Shown here piece by piece: positions 36,694 to 43,377 of a stretch of DNA of 64,000 nucleotides. The notes beneath the pieces were generated by a model. The model was not told the DNA's origin and ran no database searches. It worked only from the letters and a program-made list of their open reading frames with translations. A program made the translations under genes and the position numbers. Numbering within the stretch: the first letter of the stretch is position 1; each line of letters starts with the position of its first letter. The stretch is from Erysipelotrichaceae bacterium. GTDB lineage: Bacteria; Bacillota_I; Bacilli_A; ML615J-28; CAG-313. The stretch is taken from NCBI GenBank assembly GCA_015059015.1, contig SVBG01000001.1, forward strand, positions 260,026 through 324,025. Reading direction: 5' to 3'.

Positions 36694-37272
36694 CTATTCT
36701 TCATTAAATTTAATTGGTTTAGAATTTTCTGGAATATAATATGGATTTTCTTTATTTTCACGGTCCACAAATAAAATACCATTTAAATGATCATACTCAT
36801 GTTGGAATACTACTGCTAAGTACCCTTTTAGTCTCATTCGTTTTTTCTCTAATTTGCCTGTATCTAAATCATAGAAGTATGCTTCAAAAGTTACTCTTGC
36901 AGGACGGTGAATTAATGAATTGCATGCTCTATCAACAGATAAGCATCCTTCACCACCTTCTAAGTATGTAAGTTCATCTGAATAACTAATTAGTTTAGGA
37001 TTAATAAGTGCAAATTCATGTTCAACGCCATTTTCATCTGGTGCTACAATTGCAATCATTTTCTTTAAAATACCAAGTTGTGGTGCAGCAAGTCCAACAG
37101 CAGGACGTAAGTCATATTTTTCATTTAGTTCTGGATCACATGAGTTATACACATATTCCATCATACTAATCATCAACTCTTCATCTTCTTTAGATAAAGG
37201 AATCTTAACATCAATTGATTTTTCTTTTAATACAGGGTTTCCTTCTCTAATAACATCTTTCATTGTAATCAT
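36694..37272 (-). CDS. def: Peptide deformylase
   Basis: Metal enzyme that removes the formyl group from new proteins. The three family motifs are present: VGLAAPQLG, EGCLSV (metal Cys) and QHEYDHLNGILF (two metal His and catalytic Glu). Length 192 and the insertion between motifs fit the longer type II enzymes of Gram-positive bacteria. The ATG at 37272 with GAGGT nine bases upstream is chosen; a second ATG lies three codons downstream. Confidence 0.96.
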   Translation of the reverse strand: MITMKDVIREGNPVLKEKSIDVKIPLSKEDEELMISMMEYVYNSCDPELNEKYDLRPAVGLAAPQLGILKKMIAIVAPDENGVEHEFALINPKLISYSDELTYLEGGEGCLSVDRACNSLIHRPARVTFEAYFYDLDTGKLEKKRMRLKGYLAVVFQHEYDHLNGILFVDRENKENPYYIPENSKPIKFNEE

Positions 37273-37325
37273 AATAACTATACCTCACATATTTTAATTA
37301 TACTATAATTATATGAATTTATCAA

Positions 37326-37357
37326 GAAAAAAACTACGAACCAAAATGATTCGTAGT
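37326..37357 (-). terminator. Terminator of mscL
   Basis: ACTACGAA pairs with TTCGTAGT; on the minus strand a seven-T run follows, ten bases after the mscL stop. Confidence 0.85.
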
Positions 37358-37367
37358 CAAATTCTAA

Positions 37368-37958
37368 TTACTTATTAAGTAAATTAATAATTTCTACTAG
37401 TAAAGCATTAGTTGAAGTTTCTTCTGCTTTTGCTTTGTCAGCAAGTGCTTTTTCAGCTGCAGCTTTTTCTGCTTCAATAGCAGCGATTCTTGCAGCTTCT
37501 TCCTCTTCAGCTTTCTTAGCAGCAAGTTCATCTTCATTAGCTTTAGCTTTAATTGCATCAAGTTTTTTACGTGTTTGGTTAATTGCTTTAACAATAATAA
37601 AGATAATAGCAGCAATTAAAATAAAGTTTACGATTGCTTCAATAACAACACTCCAGTTAATAAAAATACATTCTGGATTAACAGATGTTGTTACAACACC
37701 TTCTGCATCTGTAGATTCTAATAGATATGGTTGTCCGTTTAATACTGAAATTAATAAAATTTCTTTTCCACCTGTAATTAGATATACTAAGTAGTTTACT
37801 AGTGGTAAGAATACGTTATTTGTAAGTGATGTTACAATTTTAGTAAAAGCACTTGCAACAATAACCCCAGTTGCCATATCAACAACATTACCACGTGTAA
37901 TGAATTGTTTGAATTCTGCTAGAATTCCTGGTTTTTTAACTTTTTTATTTTTTGCCAT
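37368..37958 (-). CDS. mscL: Large-conductance mechanosensitive channel
   Basis: Homopentameric channel that opens under osmotic down-shock. The N-terminal EFKQFITRGNVVDMATGVIVASAFTKIV contains the conserved first helix; the second helix (about residues 110-135) is VIEAIVNFILIAAIIFIIVK. The periplasmic loop is long (QPYLLESTDAEGVVTTSVNP) and the C-terminal tail is a long Ala/Glu/Lys coiled coil (residues 150-185), making the protein 196 residues, well above the 130-150 typical. The start at 37958 follows GAGGTGATTT; an upstream in-frame ATG would add three residues. Confidence 0.95.
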   Translation of the reverse strand: MAKNKKVKKPGILAEFKQFITRGNVVDMATGVIVASAFTKIVTSLTNNVFLPLVNYLVYLITGGKEILLISVLNGQPYLLESTDAEGVVTTSVNPECIFINWSVVIEAIVNFILIAAIIFIIVKAINQTRKKLDAIKAKANEDELAAKKAEEEEAARIAAIEAEKAAAEKALADKAKAEETSTNALLVEIINLLNK

Positions 37959-38022
37959 ATAAATCACCTCTTTATGGATATATTATATCATATTATTATT
38001 AATTTGTAAAAAAAAATAACAA

Positions 38023-38047
38023 AAAAAAGGAGCAACTGCTCCTTTTT
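38023..38047 (-). terminator. Terminator left behind with the YjcZ-like remnant
   Basis: AAAAAGGAGCA pairs with TGCTCCTTTTT. The same type of hairpin follows the intact gene copy at 39841-39868, so it was duplicated with the gene. Confidence 0.75.
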
Positions 38048-38054
38048 AATTAAA

Positions 38055-38139
38055 TTAATAGCATCTTGCAGTACCGATAATTACTAATATAATGAATAAT
38101 ACTAGAATTAAAGCGTAGCCATAGTTAGGTTGAAAACAT
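38055..38139 (-). pseudogene. Broken copy of the YjcZ-like sporulation gene
   Basis: Matches the intact gene at 39877-40017 closely over the C-terminal part (YALILVLF and VIIGTAR) and over the N-terminal QPNYGY, but the middle 20 codons are deleted in frame and one extra T after the ATG (38137-38139) shifts the start out of frame. The ribosome binding site present before the intact copy is missing, and similarity stops at the ATG. A longer minus-strand frame through this region (from 38264) is therefore an accident of the frameshift and not a real gene. Confidence 0.85.
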
Positions 38140-38246
38140 TTTATTGATAAAAATAGAATACCTAGTTTTATTTTTATAAGAGAGAAGTTAGCAATTGTCA
38201 AATTTAAAGTAGATGTATTAAATGATAAAAAATTAATACATAAGGG

Positions 38247-38274
38247 AATTTGCGAAAAACGCAAATTGCAAATT
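38247..38274. promoter_or_regulatory. Inverted repeat, possible operator
   Basis: AATTTGCG (38247-38254) and CGCAAATT (38260-38267) form a perfect inverted repeat with five A between; a third half-site GCAAATT follows at 38268-38274. It lies about 150 bases before the HTH gene, in an otherwise empty gap. Could be an operator for the HTH protein, or a boundary feature of the island. Confidence 0.4.
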
Positions 38275-38426
38275 TATATAAGTTAGTATATTTTTATGAT
38301 CAGGAAATTTTTTTAGTATATTAGGTTAAATTACATATCCATATCTAAGTTAGATTTTTTAATACAATGAAATAAAAATGTTGCGAAGAGTGTAAAGATA
38401 TGATTCTATACAATTGAGGTGTAAGT

Positions 38427-38744
38427 ATGAAAAATTTAAATAAAGTGTTAGAAATTTACAATCATAATGAATTAAAAGAAATGGCAATCGAAGAACAAGA
38501 ACTATGGCTTAGAGCTAAAATAGTAATGCAATTTATATTTTTAAGAGAAAAATCTGGTTACACTCAACAAGAGATTGCTGAAAAAATGGGTGTAATGCGT
38601 CAACAAATTACTAGATTTGAAAACATGAGTAATTCACCAACTATATTCTTTTTAGTTAAATATGCAAGTGCGTTAAATACTGAATTAGATGTTATTTTAA
38701 GAGGGGTAGAATTAATGGAGGGAACACATGAAGGAAATTTATGA
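38427..38744 (+). CDS. XRE-family helix-turn-helix protein, antitoxin-like
   Basis: The 105-residue protein has an N-terminal helical segment (residues 1-35) and a Cro/CI domain FLREKSGYTQQEIAEKMGVMRQQITRFEN followed by the LVKYASALNTELDVIL helices typical of HigA-like antitoxins. GAGGTGTAAGT precedes the ATG. Its 3' end overlaps the RhuM gene by 17 bases, so the two are an operon. No RelE/HigB toxin gene is adjacent. A likely role is repressor of its own operon. Confidence 0.82.
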   Translation: MKNLNKVLEIYNHNELKEMAIEEQELWLRAKIVMQFIFLREKSGYTQQEIAEKMGVMRQQITRFENMSNSPTIFFLVKYASALNTELDVILRGVELMEGTHEGNL

Positions 38745-39624
38745 AATAATAAAGTTTAATAATAATAATTTGGAAATAGATGTTAAGGTATCTCCTCTTG
38801 AAAATACGATATGGCTTTCAATAGATCAAATTGCTTTGTTGTTTGAGAGAGATAAATCTGTTATTTCAAGACATATAAAAAATATATTTCAAATAAATGA
38901 ATTAGATGAAAATAGCTGTGTTGCATTTTTTGCAACTGAGCTAAATAAATATGATCCACGTACTGGAAAGATGAGAAAAACAAAAGTAGACATAAAATTA
39001 TTTAATTTAGATGTAATTATTTCGGTTGGATATAGAGTTAACTCAATAATGGGAGTAATATTTAGAAAATGGGCTAATAATGTATTAAAGGAATATCTAT
39101 TAAAAGGTTATGTTATAAATGAAGAAAGATCATTAGTTACTAATGAAAATTATGTTAAATTGATTAATAAAGTCGAATCTTTAGATGAAAGAGTTAGTTG
39201 TATTGAAAAAGAGTACAAGCCTCAAGAATTTAAAAATTCACAATTATTTTTTGATGGAGAGATTTATGATGCGTATGCATTTGTACAGTCACTAATTGAA
39301 AAAGCCAATAACGAAATTATAATAATTGATAATTATGTAGATAGAACAATACTTGATAGATTAGTAGTAAAGAAAAACAATGTTCAAGTTATTATTTATA
39401 CTAGTATAAATTCAAGATTGTTAGGTATTGATATTAATGCGTTTAACAGTCAGTATGGGGGTTTGAACGTTAGATATACTACTAAAGTTCATGATAGATA
39501 TATTATAATAGATCAAAATAGTTTATATCATTTAGGACATTCAATTAAAGATTTAGGAAAAAAAATTTTTTCGATAAGTGAATCAGATAGTAATTTAATA
39601 CAAGTTCTTTTAAACAATATTTAG
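38728..39624 (+). CDS. RhuM-type DNA-binding protein with PLD-like C-terminal domain
   Basis: Two-part protein of 298 residues. Residues 1-150 are the RhuM (virulence/phage antirepressor-like) domain: WLSIDQIALLFERDKSVISRHI, FFATELNKYDPRTGKMRK, VISVGYRVNSIMGVIFRKWA, LLKGYVINEER. Residues 170-298 resemble a phospholipase D-like half domain: FFDGEIYDAYAFVQSLIEKA, IIIDNYVDRTILD, VHDRYIIID and LGHSIKDLGKKIF, where HDR replaces the classical HxK. This architecture is known as a family in mobile and defence regions, without a settled function. GGAGGGAACAC precedes the ATG, inside the HTH gene. Confidence 0.85.
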   Translation: MKEIYEIIKFNNNNLEIDVKVSPLENTIWLSIDQIALLFERDKSVISRHIKNIFQINELDENSCVAFFATELNKYDPRTGKMRKTKVDIKLFNLDVIISVGYRVNSIMGVIFRKWANNVLKEYLLKGYVINEERSLVTNENYVKLINKVESLDERVSCIEKEYKPQEFKNSQLFFDGEIYDAYAFVQSLIEKANNEIIIIDNYVDRTILDRLVVKKNNVQVIIYTSINSRLLGIDINAFNSQYGGLNVRYTTKVHDRYIIIDQNSLYHLGHSIKDLGKKIFSISESDSNLIQVLLNNI

Positions 39625-39741
39625 ATATGATTTATATCAGTTAAATATTAATTATTTTAATTGTAAAACTAAATATAAATGTTAAAATAAAAGTTCATAA
39701 ATATGATGATTTATTTTAATATTTATGATATGATAAAATAT

Positions 39742-39820
39742 ATAAATGTAATATTACTTTTTGGGCTGGCCGGAAGGTCTTGGTCCACCGAAAGGCGGGG
39801 AATTTCCCTGCCACTTTTTT
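39742..39820 (+). ncRNA. GC-rich small RNA candidate behind the RhuM gene
   Basis: Bases 39763-39817 are strongly GC-rich inside very AT-rich DNA. GGGCUGGCC, a GGAA tetraloop and GGUCUUGGUCC form one hairpin (39763-39785, with G-U pairs and a UU bulge). CC-GAAA-GG at 39788-39795 can form a second small GNRA hairpin. GGCGGGGA / UUCCCUGCC (39794-39812) followed by ACTTTTTT is a strong terminator for + strand transcription. TATGAT at 39729-39734 could be the -10 for a transcript of about 80 bases. No frame is open across it and the next gene is on the other strand, so it is not a leader. It matches no RNA family I recognise. Confidence 0.65.
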
Positions 39821-39840
39821 AAATACTTAAATTAATTATT

Positions 39841-39868
39841 AAAAAAAAGGAGCATAAAGCTCCCTTTT
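39841..39868 (-). terminator. Terminator of the YjcZ-like gene
   Basis: AAAAGGGAGC-type stem on the minus strand (GGAGC / GCTCC with flanking A/T pairs) nine bases after the stop, ending in a T-run. Confidence 0.75.
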
Positions 39869-39876
39869 AAATTTTA

Positions 39877-40017
39877 TTACCATCTTGCAGTACCGATAAT
39901 TACTAATAAAATGAATAATACTAGAATTAAAGCGTAGCCATAACCGCCAAAGTTACTATTAGAACCACCGCATGTAGTTTGTTGACAACATCCATATCCA
40001 TAGTTAGGTTGATACAT
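39877..40017 (-). CDS. YjcZ-like small sporulation membrane protein, 46 residues
   Basis: Too short for automated calls but clear: ATG at 40017 behind AAAGGAGGTGGAACT, stop at 39877. The product begins MYQPNYGYGCCQQ, has a Gly/Asn/Tyr-rich middle and ends with a single membrane helix YALILVLFILLVIIGTARW. The GYG(F/Y)ALIxVLFILLxIIG pattern is that of YjcZ-family small sporulation proteins of Bacilli. Function unknown; the family is expressed in sporulation. A broken second copy lies at 38055-38139 on the other side of the HTH-RhuM island. Confidence 0.88.
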   Translation of the reverse strand: MYQPNYGYGCCQQTTCGGSNSNFGGYGYALILVLFILLVIIGTARW

Positions 40018-40127
40018 AGTTCCACCTCCTTTACTTTATAGTATTCATAAAATTTAACAATGTATCTTATTTTAGCCCATTGCTTGAAAATTTATGAATT
40101 ATTTGATATACTTTAATGGGTGATAAT

Positions 40128-40397
40128 ATGAAAGCAAAAATAGAAGAACAAATTGCAATTGATATTGATTATGAAACATTTACAACTGATGAGATTATTA
40201 AAATATTTGATTTCTTTAACTTAATTACTTTACACGCAAAAGGTGGTAAAGTTAAGAAAGCTGATTTAATTAATGCTTATCATACATATCGTACAGTGTT
40301 AAATAGTATATCTTTTGAAAAACGTTATAATAAGATGTTTGAAGATAAAACAGGTATTAAGATTTATCAAACAATGAGGGAATTAGAGAAGAAATAA
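40128..40397 (+). CDS. UPF0223-like small protein
   Basis: The 89-residue protein contains WxTEEIxKVxxFF-type sequence FTTDEIIKIFDFFNLIT, a KADLINAYHTYRTVLNSISFEK helix and a GIKIYQTMREL end, which matches the UPF0223 (YktA) family of Bacilli, whose role is not known. ATG at 40128 has GGGTGATAAT upstream; the earlier ATG at 40116 overlaps that site. Confidence 0.8.
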   Translation: MKAKIEEQIAIDIDYETFTTDEIIKIFDFFNLITLHAKGGKVKKADLINAYHTYRTVLNSISFEKRYNKMFEDKTGIKIYQTMRELEKK

Positions 40398-40410
40398 TCT
40401 AATTCTTTTT

Positions 40411-40647
40411 TTATTGATAATTACTTGCATCTGATTCAGTTCTTATTCCTAAATAGTTTTCAATACGATTGATTCGTTTTAATAGTTCATTATTCATTCT
40501 TTTTAGTTCATTTATTTGTTCATCAAAACGTGATAAGTCATATTGATTATAATTTGGGTATTCCATCATATTATAAGGTTGTTGGTAATATTGGTTTTGA
40601 TTTTGATAGGTATTCGGATTAAATAATCTATTTTTATTATTAAACAT
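40411..40647 (-). CDS. Asn/Tyr/Gln-rich small protein with coiled coil
   Basis: The 78-residue product has a low-complexity head rich in Asn, Gln and Tyr (residues 1-38) and a helical DEQINELKRMNNELLKRINRIENYLG segment that should form a coiled coil. This composition is common for spore coat or outer spore proteins, and spore genes lie on both sides, but no family is recognised. AGGGAGGGT precedes the ATG. Confidence 0.7.
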   Translation of the reverse strand: MFNNKNRLFNPNTYQNQNQYYQQPYNMMEYPNYNQYDLSRFDEQINELKRMNNELLKRINRIENYLGIRTESDASNYQ

Positions 40648-40761
40648 TTTTACCCTCCCTTTGTTTTGTCTTTACTTTAAGATATGAAATTAATAAAAAA
40701 GTGTTACAAAAAAGAGTAACAAGAAATTAATTATTTCATATTTTAATAATGAGGTGATAAA

Positions 40762-41130
40762 GTGGAAAGTCGTATTGATGAATTTAGAACTTTTGTTAGA
40801 AAGTATCCTAGAATTAAAGATGATGTTAAAAATGGTTTAAAGACTTGGCAATCGCTATATGAAGATTGGGTGTTATTAGGGGAAGAAGATAGTGTATGGG
40901 ATATATATAAAGATGTTAAAAAAGATAGTGATTTAGGGAATAAAAAATTAGATGATTTGTTAACTACATCTAATATTAAAAATATTGTGGAGTATGTGAA
41001 AAAGATTAATCCTGATTCAATTAGTAAGACTTTAAATACAATTCAAAAGGTTTTACAAATAACACAAAGTTTTGGAAACAAGCCTAGTCCTGGTCTTTAT
41101 AATGCAAATTATAATAGTTGGTGGGATTAA
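40762..41130 (+). CDS. ylbD: YlbD-like spore coat protein
   Basis: The 122-residue product matches the YlbD coat protein family: RIDEFRTFVRKYPRI, VKNGLKTWQSLYEDWVLLGEEDSVWDIY. It starts with GTG at 40762, seven bases after GAGGTG. The stop overlaps the next ATG by one base. Partner ylbE follows, as in Bacillus. Confidence 0.87.
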   Translation: MESRIDEFRTFVRKYPRIKDDVKNGLKTWQSLYEDWVLLGEEDSVWDIYKDVKKDSDLGNKKLDDLLTTSNIKNIVEYVKKINPDSISKTLNTIQKVLQITQSFGNKPSPGLYNANYNSWWD

Positions 41131-41354
41131 TGAGAAGAGATATTTTAAATAAGATTTATGCTAATGATTTGTACTTAACATATCTTAGATATCATCCTCA
41201 TTGGTATCAAATATTAAATAGTAATCCCAATCTATATAGTAATTTTGAAAAAGAAGTTAAAACAACTTTAAAGATTACAACTGCTGATAAGATAGATAAT
41301 TTTAGGAAACAGGTTGATTTTGTAAATGGTATTATTAAATATTTATCGCATTAG
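41130..41354 (+). CDS. ylbE: YlbE-like protein
   Basis: Small 74-residue protein of the YlbE-like family, with LYLTYLRYHPHWYQILNSNP (the family pattern is an aromatic-rich RxxPxWYRxLxRxP). Function unknown. The ATG at 41130 overlaps the ylbD stop (TAATG) and follows GGTGGG; it is a two-gene unit with ylbD. Confidence 0.83.
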   Translation: MRRDILNKIYANDLYLTYLRYHPHWYQILNSNPNLYSNFEKEVKTTLKITTADKIDNFRKQVDFVNGIIKYLSH

Positions 41355-41374
41355 AAAGTGTTAAGGTAAATTAC

Positions 41375-41403
41375 TTGACAGTACTTGTGTAAAGTGATAT
41401 AAT
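41375..41403 (+). promoter_or_regulatory. Promoter of rpsP-khpA
   Basis: Perfect TTGACA (41375-41380), 17-base spacer and perfect TATAAT (41398-41403), 33 bases before rpsP: the strongest promoter in the window. Confidence 0.9.
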
Positions 41404-41435
41404 ATTATAGAATTAATTATGGAGGTACTAATATT

Positions 41436-41699
41436 ATGGTTAAATTAAGATCACAAAGATTTGGTTCTAAAAAGAGTCCTTTCTATCGTATCGTTGCTAC
41501 AGATTCACGCAACCCAAGAGATGGTCGTTTTATTGAAGTTGTAGGTACTTACAATCCTTTAACAAACCCAGCTACTGTAAGCTTTGATGTTGAAAAAGTT
41601 CAAAAATGGTTAGCTGTTGGTGCTAAACCTACTGACACAGTAAAATCATTCTTAAAACAACAAGGGCTTTTAGCTGCTGATAAGAAAGAATCTAAATAG
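41436..41699 (+). CDS. rpsP: 30S ribosomal protein S16
   Basis: The 87-residue protein is a standard S16: [40 protein letters not shown] at the N-terminus (RxGxKxxPFYRIVxxDSR). Ribosome binding site ATGGAGGT. It opens the operon that in most Firmicutes continues khpA-rimM-trmD-rplS. Confidence 0.98.
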   Translation: MVKLRSQRFGSKKSPFYRIVATDSRNPRDGRFIEVVGTYNPLTNPATVSFDVEKVQKWLAVGAKPTDTVKSFLKQQGLLAADKKESK

Positions 41700-41707
41700 G
41701 TGGCAAT

Positions 41708-41962
41708 ATGGGCTCAGTTGATTATGCTGTTTTAATTGCAGGATTAATCAAGCCTTTAGTAACTCACCCTGAAGCAGTTGTTGTTAATGTAGAAGTTAAT
41801 GAAGATGCTATTAAAGCTGTTGCTTTAGTACATCCAGATGATTTAGGTCGTGTTATTGGTAAAAAGGGCCGTGTTGCTGGAGCAATTAGAACTTTAGCGC
41901 ATGCTGCTGCAATTAGAAACAAAGAAACTGTTGAAATTGAATTCAATAGCTTAGAAGACTAA
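41708..41962 (+). CDS. khpA: KH-domain RNA-binding protein KhpA
   Basis: Single KH domain of 84 residues with the GxxG loop VIGKKGRVAGAIRTLAHAAA. KhpA with KhpB binds RNA and affects cell elongation in streptococci and relatives. AGGTGGCAAT precedes the ATG, nine bases after rpsP. Confidence 0.94.
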   Translation: MGSVDYAVLIAGLIKPLVTHPEAVVVNVEVNEDAIKAVALVHPDDLGRVIGKKGRVAGAIRTLAHAAAIRNKETVEIEFNSLED

Positions 41963-41965
41963 AAA

Positions 41966-41998
41966 TTAGATGCTATTTATTTAGCATCTTTTTTTTCT
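41966..41998 (+). terminator. Terminator after khpA
   Basis: AGATGCTA pairs with TAGCATCT and runs into eight T residues. It cuts rpsP-khpA off from rimM-trmD, which lie 3.8 kb further on. Confidence 0.87.
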
Positions 41999-42004
41999 AT
42001 TTTT

Positions 42005-42033
42005 TTGTATTTTATCATATAATGTAGTATAAT
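42005..42033 (+). promoter_or_regulatory. Promoter of the DUF805-arsR-cadA unit
   Basis: TTGTAT (42005-42010), 17-base spacer and TATAAT (42028-42033), 40 bases before the DUF805 gene. Confidence 0.7.
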
Positions 42034-42073
42034 ATAAACGTATCTAAATATGTAGATATGTTAGGAGAAAAAT

Positions 42074-43075
42074 ATGAAGAAAATTATTTATTTTAGATCA
42101 TATAGTAATATTTTAGATTATATGGGGAAAACCAAAAGATCAGATTTTTGGATTGATTTTTTAATTCATACTTTTTTACTAATTGTCTCAATTTTTTTTG
42201 AAAATTATTTTTTAAATGGCGACTTGTTAGTTTTTGCAATTTTCACTTCTATATTGGTATATTATTTATATATCTTACCCTTACTGACAAGAAGATTGAG
42301 AGATGTTGGAATAGAACCGTGTTTAAGTTTTTTAAGTTTACTCGTTGTGCCTATTATTTTAATTTTGATATTTTGTATTTATAGATCAAAAGATTTAATG
42401 ACTGAAGAAAGATTTAATAGAGTAAGACGAATAAGAATTCTTATTCCAATACTTGTTATTGCTAATATATTATTACTAATTGTTTTTCTTCCTGGATTTT
42501 TAATAGTTGGTTCTTTATTTTATGATATTGTTATTTTGTCTGATACTCCAAAGACTACATATCTAAATACAAATATAGAGGATTACCAAAGTGAAGTAAG
42601 TGAATTATGTAATGCTGAGGATATGTTACCTTCATTAAGTAGTTTAACAGAATATGAAGAAATTAAATATTCATATAAAGAATGTTTATATTCAACGTTT
42701 TTAGGCTTTTATTCAGAAGGAATTTCTTTGTATGTTACGTATGATGACAATTATCTAGAAAAGAAAACTGAAGTTTTGAATACCTATGATTTTTTAGAAG
42801 AACCTATTATGCGTAGTGATGAATATATTATTCCATTAACAGAATTTGTTCATAATGGTTATACTTATCAAATTGTTATGGATTATTCATATACTTATAA
42901 TAACACCGGTACTTGCAAATCATTTATGCTTATTGGATATAGTGATGAAAAACAAGAAATTGCATATCATTATTTTTATGATTTTGATTTAGATTTTATA
43001 TGTTATACAACAGATGATTTAGGTAATAAGATGAACGAATTTATGGATGATTTTTTTTATTATTTTGAAGATTGA
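42074..43075 (+). CDS. DUF805-type membrane protein with unknown C-terminal domain
   Basis: Residues 1-110 fit DUF805: YMGKTKRSDFWIDFLIHTF, three membrane helices and the conserved LLTRRLRDVGIEP loop. A further helix pair lies at about 120-155. The C-terminal 175 residues (ending EFMDDFFYYFED) are acidic and Tyr-rich and should lie outside the membrane; I recognise no domain there. The protein is 333 residues, more than twice a plain DUF805 protein. ArsR follows ten bases later behind GAGGAGG, so the gene may share its message with the metal-exporter genes. Confidence 0.8.
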   Translation: MKKIIYFRSYSNILDYMGKTKRSDFWIDFLIHTFLLIVSIFFENYFLNGDLLVFAIFTSILVYYLYILPLLTRRLRDVGIEPCLSFLSLLVVPIILILIFCIYRSKDLMTEERFNRVRRIRILIPILVIANILLLIVFLPGFLIVGSLFYDIVILSDTPKTTYLNTNIEDYQSEVSELCNAEDMLPSLSSLTEYEEIKYSYKECLYSTFLGFYSEGISLYVTYDDNYLEKKTEVLNTYDFLEEPIMRSDEYIIPLTEFVHNGYTYQIVMDYSYTYNNTGTCKSFMLIGYSDEKQEIAYHYFYDFDLDFICYTTDDLGNKMNEFMDDFFYYFED

Positions 43076-43085
43076 GGAGGAATTT

Positions 43086-43376
43086 ATGGAGATATCAAAT
43101 AAACTTAACATTAATGATCTTACGATGATTTATTCTGCATTAGGTGAAGAAAATAGACTTACAATAGCAATTTATTTATTAGAAAATCCTTCTAGTGTAA
43201 ATGATATTAGTAAGAATTTAAATTTAAGTCAACCTAAAGTATCACATCATTTAAGAATCTTAAAAGATAGTAAAGTAGTTAAAGCTACTAAAAATGGTAA
43301 GAATGTGATCTATGATATTGATGATAAACACATTGAAGAAATTATTAAGCTTGGCTTAGTTCATATGGAGTGTTAG
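43086..43376 (+). CDS. ArsR/SmtB-family metal-sensing repressor
   Basis: Winged-helix repressor of 96 residues: IYSALGEENRLTIAIYLLENP, ISKNLNLSQPKVSHHLRILKDSKVVKATKNGKNVIYDI. The alpha-5 metal site of CzrA/SmtB (D-x-H, H 13 residues on, H/C 16 on) is visible as DKH...H..C in the C-terminal helix, with Cys as the last residue in place of the second His. The N-terminal CadC Cys site (ELCVCDL) is absent. It therefore likely senses Zn or Co, possibly Cd, and represses the exporter gene two bases downstream. Confidence 0.88.
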   Translation: MEISNKLNINDLTMIYSALGEENRLTIAIYLLENPSSVNDISKNLNLSQPKVSHHLRILKDSKVVKATKNGKNVIYDIDDKHIEEIIKLGLVHMEC

Positions 43377-43377
43377 T

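Noticed and set aside
38055-38264. A 69-codon minus-strand frame
   Set aside because: Its C-terminal half is the decayed YjcZ-like copy, entered through a frameshift; the N-terminal half has no similarity to it and no ribosome binding site.
39763-39817. Signal recognition particle RNA
   Set aside because: It has a GGAA tetraloop but lacks the conserved internal loop sequences (the AGCA side) that the Ffh protein needs.
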